A DNA stretch of 64,000 nucleotides from Hahella chejuensis KCTC 2396 (GTDB lineage: Bacteria; Pseudomonadota; Gammaproteobacteria; Pseudomonadales; Oleiphilaceae), in NCBI RefSeq assembly GCF_000012985.1, contig NC_007645.1:3812501-3876500 (forward strand). The letters are read 5' to 3'. Below are positions 50,505 to 58,907 of this stretch, in pieces. Every line of letters begins with the position of its first letter. The first letter of the stretch is position 1. The position numbers and the translations under genes were made by a program. Below the pieces are notes generated by a model, which was given only the letters and a program-made list of their open reading frames with translations, was not told the DNA's origin and ran no database searches.

Positions 50505-51365
50505 ATGGACCCGATACAAACTCAAGATTGGCGGGAACTCTTACATCAGACCTACGAACAAACGATTCAGCAGTTGATCGCCTTTACGCCCAATATTCTG
50601 GGCGCACTGGCGTTGTTCTTCTTTGGCTTCTTTATCGCCCTGGCGCTGGCGCGCGCCGTGCGTACCGGAGTGACTCTGCTGGAACGTCTGCTAGGCCGGG
50701 TGTTCGCGCGCTTCTCCACCAGCTCCGCCTCCCTCAAGTTGCGGCAGTCATACACCAACGTCATCAGCAAAGCCGTGTTTTGGTTGGTGTTGCTGTTTTT
50801 CATCGCCGCCGGCGCCAATAGTCTGGGACTGAATATCGTCTCCCAGTGGATGAGTCAGTTATTGCTTTATCTGCCTCATTTCGCCGCCGGCATGCTGATC
50901 ATGTTGGGAGGATACTTGCTCAGCAAAGTGATCAATCTGGTGATGACTTCTGCGGCGGAGTCCGTGGGCATCAGACAGTCGGCGCTTATGGGGCGCAGCG
51001 TGCAGTTTACGGTGATCTTTATCGCCGTCGTGATAGGCATCGAACAGATCGGCATCAACATTCAGTTTTTCACCCAGTTCACTATCATTCTTTCCGCCGT
51101 CATTGCAGGGGGCTTCTCCCTGGCGTTCGCCCTCGGCGCCAAGTATCTGGTGGCGAACATCATCGGCTCCCAGCAAATGAACAAGCTGGTGCAACTGGGT
51201 GACGAAGTCAGCATCGCCGGCGTGGACGGCGTGATCGTCGATATCACCAGCTCCGTCATCGTGCTGGAGACGCCGCAAGGCAGAACCGCGATTCCCGGCT
51301 CCTTCTTCATGGAGCACATCAGCCAGATAAAAGCCGGAGCCGCCAACCACGCCAAAGAGAAATAG
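50505..51365 (+). CDS. MscS family mechanosensitive ion channel
   Basis: 286 residues. Four or five predicted helices (LGALALFFFGFFIALALARA, VFWLVLLFFIAAGANSLGL, LPHFAAGMLIMLGGYLLSKV, VQFTVIFIAVVIGIEQIGI) are followed by a glycine/alanine-rich pore-like helix (FTIILSAVIAGGFSLAFALG). A short beta domain follows (MNKLVQLGDEVSIAG to GRTAIPGSFF). This matches small MscS-like proteins, with the gating helix and beta domain but a truncated C-terminal cage. It would release solutes under hypo-osmotic stress. It lies 36 bp before the MgtE-like gene. Confidence 0.85.
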   Translation: MDPIQTQDWRELLHQTYEQTIQQLIAFTPNILGALALFFFGFFIALALARAVRTGVTLLERLLGRVFARFSTSSASLKLRQSYTNVISKAVFWLVLLFFIAAGANSLGLNIVSQWMSQLLLYLPHFAAGMLIMLGGYLLSKVINLVMTSAAESVGIRQSALMGRSVQFTVIFIAVVIGIEQIGINIQFFTQFTIILSAVIAGGFSLAFALGAKYLVANIIGSQQMNKLVQLGDEVSIAGVDGVIVDITSSVIVLETPQGRTAIPGSFFMEHISQIKAGAANHAKEK

Positions 51366-51401
51366 ACCGCCGCTGATATCCGACACAGACGGAGTTTCGC
51401 C

Positions 51402-52229
51402 ATGACCGATCAGACTTACCAGCTTGCGTTCAGCTTTCTGCGTCAGGAGCCCAGGGCGGCGGCGCGGTTGCTGGAGGACAGAGACCCAGGGGAAGTGGCG
51501 CAGTTCCTCGCCAACGCGCCCCTGCCCGTATCCATCAGTGTGTTAAAGGAAATGCTGCCGCGTTTTTGCGCGACGGTGATTCACGCCGCGCCGGAGAGCA
51601 GTGCGACTCAATGGAGCGCTGAAATAGGCGCGCATCAGCTTTGCAATATTCTGCGCCACCTGCCGCCCAAACACAGAGAAACCGTATTGAACCTGCTGCC
51701 GTTGGCGCGCCGCACCCTGTGTCAGCAGCTGCTTTCCTACAGCAATAGCATGCTGGGCGCCTGGACCGAAATAGACGCGCCGGTATTCACCCGCGACATG
51801 ACCGTGGAAGACGCCATGACCCGCCTGAAAAAGCGGGAGTATCAGGAGGAACGGGTCATTTTCGTCATCGATCAACAACGGTCGCCCCTTGGCGCGATAC
51901 CCGCCGTCAAACTGCTGCGCTCCTCCAGGCAGGTCATTCTGGGCGCGCTGGTCAAACCCTCGCTGGCGAGTCTGAACAGTCGGCTTTCCCTAAGCAACGC
52001 CGCCAGTCATCCGCTGTGGGCCACGCAGGATTTCGCACCAGTGGTGTTTCACCATAACGAGTTCATGGGCGTGATCTGGCATAGCCGTTTACGCGAGCTT
52101 CTTTCCACGCATTCCGACTGGCTGGCGGCCCCGCAAAAGCCCTCCGGGTCGGCGGCGCTGGATTTGCTGCGCGCGCATGGCGAGAGCATGCAGGCGATGG
52201 TGGAAGTGGTGCGCGACTCACTGGTATGA
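51402..52229 (+). CDS. Soluble MgtE-like protein lacking the transporter domain
   Basis: 275 residues without membrane helices. The N-terminal half (about 8-125) repeats the superhelical pattern of the MgtE N domain (LLEDRDPGEVAQFLANAPLP, LCNILRHLPPKHRETVLNLL). Residues ~130-250 look like a degenerate CBS pair (FTRDMTVEDAMTRLKKREYQ, RVIFVIDQQRSPLGAIP). It corresponds to the cytoplasmic Mg2+-sensing part of MgtE without its channel, and the next gene encodes a complete MgtE 55 bp later. A regulatory or subunit role for the neighbouring MgtE is a reasonable inference. Confidence 0.75.
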   Translation: MTDQTYQLAFSFLRQEPRAAARLLEDRDPGEVAQFLANAPLPVSISVLKEMLPRFCATVIHAAPESSATQWSAEIGAHQLCNILRHLPPKHRETVLNLLPLARRTLCQQLLSYSNSMLGAWTEIDAPVFTRDMTVEDAMTRLKKREYQEERVIFVIDQQRSPLGAIPAVKLLRSSRQVILGALVKPSLASLNSRLSLSNAASHPLWATQDFAPVVFHHNEFMGVIWHSRLRELLSTHSDWLAAPQKPSGSAALDLLRAHGESMQAMVEVVRDSLV

Positions 52230-52284
52230 CCCGGCTTCACAGACAAGGCGAACGACACTCAAAGCCTCTGGCGAGGAATCTCAC

Positions 52285-53619
52285 ATGGACAACACGACGT
52301 CTTACATCAAAGACACCGCGCAGCAGCTCACAGACGCCTATTTATTGCGTTTTCCAGCCAAAGCCGCGCGCGAAATCGCCAAGATGCCGGACCAGGAGGC
52401 CGCCGCACTCTTGAGCCGACAACCCGCTGCCGTCGTCGCCAATCTGTTCCCGTACATGCCTCCGGGACTGGGCGAACAACTGATCGCCAACTGGGACCCG
52501 GTCGCCGCAACGGAACTGCTTCTGAAACTGGATATTCAACTTAGCGCCGCACTGCTGTCACGCCTGGAGGATACCCAAAGAGAGGCCATTGTGACTCGCA
52601 TCGCCGCGTCAGAGAAAGCAACCGCCGAGGAGCTGGTCGAGTTGCTTTCCTATCCGCTCAATACGGCGGGCCGCATGATGGATTCCAGAGTGCAGATGTT
52701 TCACTCCCATCTCACCGTGGAGGAAGTGCTGCAGCAGATAAAATACCGGCGTCCCAAATACATGGACGCCTTTTTCCTGATCAACGACGAGCGCAACGTC
52801 ATTGGCGTCTTTGAGTTAAGCGACCTGATTCTCGCCAACGCCAAGGACAAAGCCGCCAAAATCGCGCGCCCGATCACTGCGTCTTTCAGCACCTTAGACC
52901 CGGCCGACGACGTCATTGAAAAATTCGAAGGCATGCGGGTCAACTGTCTTCCCGTGCTGGATGTGCATGATCAGGTGGTCGGCGTTATTCGCAGCGCGGA
53001 TATTTATCAGCGCACCAAGGAGGACCTTGCCTCTGATATGGCGTCGATGGTGGGCGCCAGCAAGGACGAAAAGGCCCTGTCCAGCAGTTGGTTCGCCGTC
53101 CGCAAACGCATGCCCTGGCTGCAAATCAATCTGGTGACCGCGTTCGTGGCCGCCGGCGTGGTTGGCGCCTTTGAAGGCATTATTTCCCAGTACACCGCCC
53201 TGGCCATCTTGCTGCCCGTGGCCGCCGGGCAAAGCGGCAACGCCGGCGCCCAGGCGCTGGCGGTGACCATGCGTGGTTTGATTCTTAAGGAAATCACCCT
53301 TCGCAATATGGGACAGGTGTTTCGCAAAGAGAGCTTCGCCGGTTTTCTCAACGGCGTCATTATCGCGGTGACCTGCGCTATCGGCGTCTGGATCTGGAGC
53401 CGCTCGGTCGGTCTGGCGCTGATTATCGCTCTCGCCATGGTGTTGTCGCTGACCATCGCCTGCGGCGCGGGGGCGCTGGTGCCCATGGCGCTCAAGAAGC
53501 TCGGTCTGGACCCGGCGCAATCCTCCTCCATCGTACTGACCACCATCACCGACATCGCCGGTTTCATGTCATTTCTTGGGATTGCGACCTTGCTGTCAGG
53601 GCTATTGCCGGTGGGGTAA
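52285..53619 (+). CDS. mgtE: Magnesium transporter MgtE
   Basis: 444 residues from the ATG at 52285 (GAGGA upstream); a longer ORF from 52177 overlaps the previous gene and is rejected. The N domain (about 10-120) is followed by a CBS pair (about 130-255; VQMFHSHLTVEEVLQQIKYR, RVNCLPVLDVHDQVVGVIRS). The transmembrane domain (about 285-444) has ILLPVAAGQSGNAGAQALAV, TMRGLILKEI and SSSIVLTTITDIAGF, the Mg2+-pore signature. MgtE is a Mg2+-gated inner-membrane channel for Mg2+ uptake. It is last in the run rimK-MscS-MgtE-like-MgtE. Confidence 0.95.
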   Translation: MDNTTSYIKDTAQQLTDAYLLRFPAKAAREIAKMPDQEAAALLSRQPAAVVANLFPYMPPGLGEQLIANWDPVAATELLLKLDIQLSAALLSRLEDTQREAIVTRIAASEKATAEELVELLSYPLNTAGRMMDSRVQMFHSHLTVEEVLQQIKYRRPKYMDAFFLINDERNVIGVFELSDLILANAKDKAAKIARPITASFSTLDPADDVIEKFEGMRVNCLPVLDVHDQVVGVIRSADIYQRTKEDLASDMASMVGASKDEKALSSSWFAVRKRMPWLQINLVTAFVAAGVVGAFEGIISQYTALAILLPVAAGQSGNAGAQALAVTMRGLILKEITLRNMGQVFRKESFAGFLNGVIIAVTCAIGVWIWSRSVGLALIIALAMVLSLTIACGAGALVPMALKKLGLDPAQSSSIVLTTITDIAGFMSFLGIATLLSGLLPVG

Positions 53620-53683
53620 AACGCTAGCTGATGCAGACAGGCTTGGAAAAACGCCCCTTACGTTGATTTGTGTCTGTCGATGA

Positions 53684-54085
53684 CTAGTGCCTGACGGTGG
53701 TTTCCCGCCATTCGGAAACCGCCTGGCTCACTGCAGCCAGGTGAGCGTTGGTGATGTCTCTGGGCAAAAACTCGTTCTGACAGGCGTTGATGCGCGTCGC
53801 CAACTGGTCAATGAAAGCCTTGCCCTCAGCTTGATACCCCTCGCACTCCTCCTCATTGAGTTCGATCAAGATAGAAAAATCCACAAACGAACGGGAGCAC
53901 CTGGCGTCGAGGTAAAACTTCCTGTCCTGCTCAAAAAGAAACCACGAGCCCGGCTCATGCAGCATTACATACACAGTTTGATCCTGCCTTTTATGATTGG
54001 ATTGAGTGTCAGGGGCGGAGCCAAGATCCATCATGCATCGGCGAGTTTGATAAAAACGCTGTCGCGCGTTCATGGCTGGCTGCAA
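53684..54085 (-). CDS. Hypothetical protein
   Basis: 133 residues (or 129 from a second ATG). The middle VYVMLHEPGSWFLFEQDRKF, then YLDARCSRSFVDFSILIELN and a helical C-terminus, look like a compact globular domain. No signal peptide, membrane helix or motif that I recognise. It converges on mgtE. Codon use is ordinary, which supports a real gene, but there is no strong ribosome binding site. Confidence 0.5.
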   Translation of the reverse strand: MQPAMNARQRFYQTRRCMMDLGSAPDTQSNHKRQDQTVYVMLHEPGSWFLFEQDRKFYLDARCSRSFVDFSILIELNEEECEGYQAEGKAFIDQLATRINACQNEFLPRDITNAHLAAVSQAVSEWRETTVRH

Positions 54086-54363
54086 CCCTGTGATTTTTTT
54101 CTACTTTATAGTTTCCACGGAGTGATTACGAGAAATCAGTGCAAACGGTTTCCAAGTGAAAATGCGAGCGCGCCCTGCTGGATGCGGAGCAGGTTCATAT
54201 AAGACAGAGAAATCAGCCGGCTCCAGACAAGTGAAATTGCAGAGAATCCACGCCGCCAGGATTTTCAATACGCGCCTAAGTCACTGGAATTATTAACTTT
54301 ACATCGTTAATAAAACAGCGAATAGTTAGCGCTCTTTTTTTTGAAATGTATAGATATCGCAGA

Positions 54364-54723
54364 ATGAAGATCAAGTCCCAATTAATGCTCGCAATGTGCT
54401 CACTTTTAATCGGTTGCTCGTCCAATCAGACCAAAGAACCCACAGAAGTAGTGTTCACTTTCGGCGAGACCGCCATTACCGCGCCCATTAACGAAAACAG
54501 CGCCTTTGCAAGCACGAAAGAAACAGACAAGGAAAAAGTACAACTCTCCGGGAAAATCCAAAAACAGGATGCGGATTACATCGTGGAAGTCGAATTTATC
54601 AGCGAGACGAAAGAGTCCAAAGCGCGCCACAGCTATAATTCAACCGTCCTGGTGAAAGCGGACGAGCCTTTGGTCATCGGTCACCTGGAGGATGACGAAT
54701 TTATCATCAACTTAAAAAGATAG
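54364..54723 (+). CDS. Small lipoprotein
   Basis: 119 residues from the ATG at 54364 (an upstream ATG adds six residues). The signal peptide ends in the lipobox LLIGCSSN, so it should be lipidated at Cys. The mature part is polar and beta-rich: EVVFTFGETAITAPINEN, VEVEFISETKESKARHSYNS, VLVKADEPLVIGHLEDDEF. The last codons (ATCATCAACTTAAAAAGA) look like the first unit of a 20-bp tandem repeat continuing past the stop. Function unknown. Confidence 0.7.
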   Translation: MKIKSQLMLAMCSLLIGCSSNQTKEPTEVVFTFGETAITAPINENSAFASTKETDKEKVQLSGKIQKQDADYIVEVEFISETKESKARHSYNSTVLVKADEPLVIGHLEDDEFIINLKR

Positions 54724-54800
54724 TCATGAACTTAAATAGGTAGTCATGAACTTAGATAAGCAGTCATGAACTTAGATAAACAGCCATGTCCTTAATAAGA
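54721..54800 (+). repeat. 20-bp tandem repeat, four copies, starting at the lipoprotein stop codon
   Basis: TAGTCATGAACTTAAATAGG, TAGTCATGAACTTAGATAAG, CAGTCATGAACTTAGATAAA and CAGCCATGTCCTTAATAAGA. A fifth, more diverged unit is the coding end of the lipoprotein gene. Each unit carries stop codons in more than one frame. The unit length equals the unrelated repeat at 46797. Confidence 0.88.
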
Positions 54801-54872
54801 TAGCCATAGCGTCCGCCGGCGCCTGAAGATTACCGGCGCGTCAGGTGGACTCTCTTGGAAAATCTCTCCCAG

Positions 54873-55622
54873 TTATAAATTTCCAACCCCGCCATCCACC
54901 AACAGCTCAGATCCCAGCATGTAAGCCGATTCATCCGACGCCAGGAAAACGGCGGCTTTCGCCAGTTCCAAAGGCGTTCCCATTCGCTTTAAAGGCACGA
55001 GCTCCTGAACCTCTTCTATCAGTTCCTGCTGCTTTTCCTCCGATAAACCAAACTTCTGAAAGGCATCAGTATAGGTTGGGCCAGGGCTGAGAGTATTAAC
55101 GCGAATTCCTTTGTGATGCAGCTCCCCGGACAGCGTCCTCGATAAAGAGATAAGCGCCGCCTTGCTCGCCGCGTACACACTGCTTTGCGCTAATCCAATG
55201 TAGGCGGATACGCTGCCACATAAAATAATGGACGCCGAATCAGACAATAAAGGCAATAATGACTGTATTAAAAAGAAGGGCCCCTTTAAATTAACGTTCA
55301 TAACATGGTCAAAGCAATCTTCGTCCCATTCATCCAATGGTTTATGCGTCACATCGCCTGCGTTTATATATACAATATCAATGCGCGGAAAATTATCAGA
55401 TAATTGCTGCGCCAATATAGTTTGTTGATCTGCTTTTCCAGAGTCATTCTTTATAACCAGCGCAGACTCTCCCAGTTGATCTTGCGCATACTTTAACCCG
55501 GATTCATTACGCCCGGTTACCGCAACGGTCGCCCCTTCAAGTTGAAACTGTTTAGCCGTCTCCAAACCGATTCCCGCCGTTCCACCTGTAATTAACGCGT
55601 ACTTCCCATCCAGCCTTCTCGA
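54873..55622 (-). CDS. Short-chain dehydrogenase/reductase
   Basis: 249 residues from MSRRLDGKYALITGGTAGIG; an in-frame extension to 55703 has no support. NAD(P)-binding TGGTAGIG, the D-x-V-Y-I-N-A-G variant of NAG (DIVYINAGDV), catalytic Ser in ILCGSVSAYIG and Y-x-x-x-K in SVYAASKAAL. C-terminal GSELLVDGGVGNL is typical of classical SDRs. It is divergent from an HxlR regulator, a frequent pairing in which the regulator responds to electrophiles or quinones. The substrate is unknown. Confidence 0.93.
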   Translation of the reverse strand, partial: SRRLDGKYALITGGTAGIGLETAKQFQLEGATVAVTGRNESGLKYAQDQLGESALVIKNDSGKADQQTILAQQLSDNFPRIDIVYINAGDVTHKPLDEWDEDCFDHVMNVNLKGPFFLIQSLLPLLSDSASIILCGSVSAYIGLAQSSVYAASKAALISLSRTLSGELHHKGIRVNTLSPGPTYTDAFQKFGLSEEKQQELIEEVQELVPLKRMGTPLELAKAAVFLASDESAYMLGSELLVDGGVGNL

Positions 55623-55703
55623 CATACTATTCGCCTTTACTTGCAATTCATTAGAGGATTTATAGTATATGCAGGCTATTTCCGTTAAAACAGTAGGTTC
55701 CAA

Positions 55704-56090
55704 ATGGATACTAAAGAGAAAATCAGTTATTCGGATAAAAAATTTGAGGATGAATCACGGTGTCCAATGACGGATTTCATCAATATCGTTTCAGGAAAAT
55801 GGGCGATCCCCACCTTATATCGCTTGATTATTACTGACGATATTATTCGGTTTGGCGCCCTGCAAAGAGGAATCGGCGGCATTACGCAAAAGGAATTAAC
55901 CAAACAACTCAGGACGTTTGAATCCTTAGGCATCGTTTCCAGACAGGAATACCCGGAGATGCCGCCACGGGTTGAGTATCGGATTACAGAACTCGGAAAA
56001 ACGCTGAAACCGACACTGGACTCACTGGCCCATTGGATGACCGAACATAGAGACGAGTTATTGGCGAATAGTCGAAATAACGCCAGTTAA
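55704..56090 (+). CDS. HxlR family transcriptional regulator
   Basis: 128 residues. The winged-helix HxlR pattern is clear: CPMTDFINIVSGKWAIPTLY near the start, FGALQRGIGGITQKELTKQL as recognition region, and LGIVSRQEYPEMPPRVEYRI, then TELGKTLKPTLDSLAHWM. The cysteine C21 is at the position that senses reactive electrophiles in YodB/HypR-type members. It lies divergently next to the SDR gene, with about 80 bp of AT-rich intergenic DNA that should hold both promoters and the operator. Confidence 0.92.
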   Translation: MDTKEKISYSDKKFEDESRCPMTDFINIVSGKWAIPTLYRLIITDDIIRFGALQRGIGGITQKELTKQLRTFESLGIVSRQEYPEMPPRVEYRITELGKTLKPTLDSLAHWMTEHRDELLANSRNNAS

Positions 56091-56197
56091 AAGCCGTCAT
56101 ATACTTAATAGGCTCCTCTCCAAATAAAGAGGAACATTTAACGACTCGACAGTAATACGGAGTTTATATTTAACTCAGACAATGTGTTATTAAGGCT

Positions 56198-56575
56198 CTA
56201 TACATTCGTACGCTTACTCTTAATCTCCTGACCATTGGGCTTATGTTTTCCCGTAGAGATAAAATGGGCCTGCTCTATTCGCTCAGGCATTTTCCGTATA
56301 TCACCCCAATATTCTCTGCGAACTTCTTCGTCAACAAACACTTTGGTTCTGTACAACCCATCATTGCCATCTTTGCGGCAATTTGAAAACCAATAGTGTT
56401 CTCCCGTCTCCGTATCGAAGTAATTGGCCTTAAACCCAGATCCTTTTAGCGACTTAAATTTACGGCCTTTGTACTCAAGCGTTTTCCCTGACTTTGAAAA
56501 GAAGACTTGGCCAATATTGGCTTCCAATGCAGCCACGCCTGATTTCTCTTCTATGTACATCACATTGTATTTCAT
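56198..56575 (-). CDS. Small conserved-looking hypothetical protein
   Basis: 125 residues from MKYNVMYIEE, with GAGAGTG upstream; the ATG at 56590 adds five residues. Features are GQVFFSKSGKTLEYKGRKFK, SLKGSGFKANYFDTETGEHY and WFSNCRKDGNDGLYRTKVFV, then EEVRREYWGDIRKMPERI. This compact beta-rich pattern recurs in short bacterial proteins of unknown function as I remember them. No enzyme motif. AT-richer than average. No operon partner is obvious. Confidence 0.7.
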   Translation of the reverse strand: MKYNVMYIEEKSGVAALEANIGQVFFSKSGKTLEYKGRKFKSLKGSGFKANYFDTETGEHYWFSNCRKDGNDGLYRTKVFVDEEVRREYWGDIRKMPERIEQAHFISTGKHKPNGQEIKSKRTNV

Positions 56576-56622
56576 TACATTCACTCTCAATTGTATGTGG
56601 TAGCACGCAGGCGCTCGCAGCG

Positions 56623-57006
56623 CTAACTTCTAAACTTAGTCACTTTACCTGACTCATCAACCGCCGCGTTCACCAGGCCATTCAAGTCCAGGGACGGGTT
56701 CGATTCGAGGCAGTGTTGCAGGATATTCAACGCCACATGAGGAGCGAACATATGTGGGCCGCGAAACCTTAGCAACAGTGTTTGAATTTTCTCGTCTTTG
56801 CGGGGATTCAACGCCTTGAAGATTTGCTCCCAGTCGGCGTCCATCCGCACAAGTTCTGTCACGACTTTGCTGGCGATACGGGCGTTCCTGGCGCTTATTC
56901 TCGCCGTCCTCGCCTCCAGTTTATCCCGCTTATCCGCCTCCGCCAGCAGCCAGCTGGCGTCCAGAGGATTCTTGGGCGAAGGTTTCGTTTTGCGTTTCTT
57001 GGCCAT
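56623..57006 (-). CDS. Hypothetical basic helical protein
   Basis: 127 residues from MAKKRKTKPS (an ATG two codons upstream is possible). A lysine/proline-rich N-terminus is followed by a long charged helix (EADKRDKLEARTARISARNA) and a C-terminal helical part (LLLRFRGPHMFAPHVALNIL). No known motif. Same strand as the preceding hypothetical gene with 47 bp between, so the two may be cotranscribed. Confidence 0.55.
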   Translation of the reverse strand: MAKKRKTKPSPKNPLDASWLLAEADKRDKLEARTARISARNARIASKVVTELVRMDADWEQIFKALNPRKDEKIQTLLLRFRGPHMFAPHVALNILQHCLESNPSLDLNGLVNAAVDESGKVTKFRS

Positions 57007-57226
57007 AATCAAATTGAGGCATGCTACGGGACTAAAGAGTATCGCAATAACAGATCCCAGACTTCAACGCTCGCGCAAACCCGACTGACGCTGACTCTGT
57101 ACTTCAACTCTTCACAAAAGCGACAAGTTCAGCAATTCGGCTGATAGGTTCAGCTTTACAGCTGGGCTATAGTTTTCCGGCAATTACGACAGCGACCTCA
57201 TACATCGACTTCGGAGGCCATGCCGG

Positions 57227-57955
57227 GTGGTTTTGATTTCTTCAACTCAATATAAAAATAAGACGGTTAGCGCTCGCGGCCCCTCCATTCTCTTCCTGCT
57301 GTTGCTCGCCATCGCCGCCTCTCCCGTATTCGCCCACGGCGTGGCGGAAGGCGACGCGCTGTTCATCGAACAGGCGGAAGGCATGCACCTGATCTCCTTT
57401 ATCTATCTCGGCGCCAAGCATATGGTGACGGGCTATGATCACCTGCTGTTTCTTATCGGCGTGATTTTTTTCTTGTATCGGATGAAAGACATCGGCGTTT
57501 ACGTCACGCTGTTCGCCATCGGACATAGCATTACGCTGCTGTATGGCGTGTTGAGCGGCGCTCAAGTCAATCCTTATCTGGTCGACGCCATCATCGGTCT
57601 ATCCGTCGTCTATAAAGCGCTGGATAATCTTGGCGCTTACCGTCGCTGGTTCGGCTTTCAGCCCAACACCAAAGCGGCGGTGCTTATTTTCGGCTTTTTC
57701 CATGGCTTCGGGCTGGCGACAAAGTTGCAGGATTTCACGCTGTCCCAGGATGGCCTGATCCCCAATATCATCGCCTTCAATGTGGGTGTGGAAATCGGCC
57801 AGTTACTGGCGTTGAGCGCTATTCTCATCATCATGAGTTTCTGGCGCAAAACTGACGCCTTCGCCAAGCAGGCCTTCACCGCCAATGTGCTCCTGATGAG
57901 CGCCGGATTTATGTTAATAGGCTACCAACTCACCGGCTTTTTCGTGAGTTCTTGA
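57227..57955 (+). CDS. HupE/UreJ-like membrane protein
   Basis: 242 residues using a GTG start with GGAGG 11 nt upstream. The signal peptide/first helix ends at AASPVFAHG. Six further helices contain the family signature LGAKHMVTGYDHLLFLIGVI (H-x(5)-GYDHLLF), GHSITLLYG and FGFFHGFGLA. HupE/UreJ proteins are linked to nickel or other metal uptake. An 11-codon ORF (57220-57255) overlaps the start and uses the same Shine-Dalgarno. The following gene begins 10 bp later, so the two form an operon. Confidence 0.82.
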   Translation: MVLISSTQYKNKTVSARGPSILFLLLLAIAASPVFAHGVAEGDALFIEQAEGMHLISFIYLGAKHMVTGYDHLLFLIGVIFFLYRMKDIGVYVTLFAIGHSITLLYGVLSGAQVNPYLVDAIIGLSVVYKALDNLGAYRRWFGFQPNTKAAVLIFGFFHGFGLATKLQDFTLSQDGLIPNIIAFNVGVEIGQLLALSAILIIMSFWRKTDAFAKQAFTANVLLMSAGFMLIGYQLTGFFVSS

Positions 57956-57965
57956 GATAATCGAC

Positions 57966-58562
57966 ATGCATGACATCACCCACCGCAACCGCGCTGAATC
58001 GCCTTCCAGCAAAACACTGTTTAAAGCAACCGCCATCGCCTTGGTAGTTGGCGCGGGCCTGCTCGTCACGACGGTGCTGCCAGCGGAATACGGCATCGAT
58101 CCCACCGGCGTCGGCGGCTACCTGGGCCTGACCCAGCTCAACGCCATCGCCCCGCAGGAAACGGCGGAGCCGGTGGAAGACCCCATGATCAGCGACGCCC
58201 AGCTCGCCTCCCTGCTCAACCCGGTATGGAAAAGCAGCGCCCCTCTGCGCAACGACACGCTGACCATCACTCTCGGTCCCAATGAAGGAGCCGAGATCAA
58301 GGCGCAAATGCAGGAGGGCGACCGCTTCATGTTCAAGTGGGAAGCGCAAGGCCCCGTCAACTTCGATATGCACGGCGAACGCCCCAATGCCGGCGACGAA
58401 TTCACCAGCTATTGGACAGGCAGAAATAAAACCAACGCCAACGGCGCTTTCCAGGCTCCCTTTGAGGGCGTTCACGGCTGGTACTGGCACAACGGCGGCG
58501 CCCAACCGGTCACCGTAACCGTCACCACAACCGGGTTTTATGAGAAGCTGTATAAGCTGTAG
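57966..58562 (+). CDS. Single-helix membrane-anchored protein
   Basis: 198 residues. A short cytoplasmic N-terminus is followed by one helix (ALVVGAGLLVTTVLP, about 22-40) and a periplasmic domain. That domain has GGYLGLTQLNAIAPQ, LTITLGPNEGAEIKAQMQEG, FKWEAQGPVNFDMHGERPN and GVHGWYWHNGGAQPVTVTVT. The pattern resembles proteins annotated as transmembrane anchor protein that accompany HupE-like genes. The role is unknown; metal handling is possible from its partner. Confidence 0.75.
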   Translation: MHDITHRNRAESPSSKTLFKATAIALVVGAGLLVTTVLPAEYGIDPTGVGGYLGLTQLNAIAPQETAEPVEDPMISDAQLASLLNPVWKSSAPLRNDTLTITLGPNEGAEIKAQMQEGDRFMFKWEAQGPVNFDMHGERPNAGDEFTSYWTGRNKTNANGAFQAPFEGVHGWYWHNGGAQPVTVTVTTTGFYEKLYKL

Positions 58563-58615
58563 TTGCAGGGGCTTCGCGTTATGCCAAAGAAGACAAAAAA
58601 CGAACATCCCCTCAC

Positions 58616-58860
58616 GCTTATTCCCACTCCGTTCGCCCTGAGCCTGTCGAAGGGCCCTCCCAGGCACAGCACCATCACACGATCCTCAAGGATCATTAGA
58701 ATGTATTCCCCTCGCGCTTATTCCCACTCCGTTCGCCCTGAGCCTGTCGAAGGGCCCTCCTGGGCGAATAGAGGAAAATCACCCTATCCTAGAGTCGTGA
58801 CGTATATGACGGTTTCAAACTAGCGCTCTGGAAAGCCCTTCGACAAGCTCAGGGCGAACG
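58616..58860. repeat. REP-like repeat, two direct copies and one inverted copy
   Basis: TTATTCCCACTCCGTTCGCC, then CTGAGCCTGTCGAAGGGCCC occurs at about 58618-58660 and again at 58718-58760. The core appears inverted at 58835-58860 (GCCCTTCGACAAGCTCAGGG-CGAAC). The core GTTCGCCCTGAGC...GTCGAAGGGC is an imperfect palindrome that I recall as a widespread intergenic repeat in proteobacteria. The block fills the 345-bp gap between convergent genes, and no gene was seen in it. Confidence 0.85.
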
Positions 58861-58907
58861 GGGGAATATGGCCTGGGAATCGGATGATATAAAACCAGAG
58901 TTCCAGC

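Noticed and set aside
58616-58860. Repeats considered as a CRISPR array
   Set aside because: Only two direct copies and one inverted copy, unequal spacing, and a palindromic core typical of REP-like elements; no cas genes.
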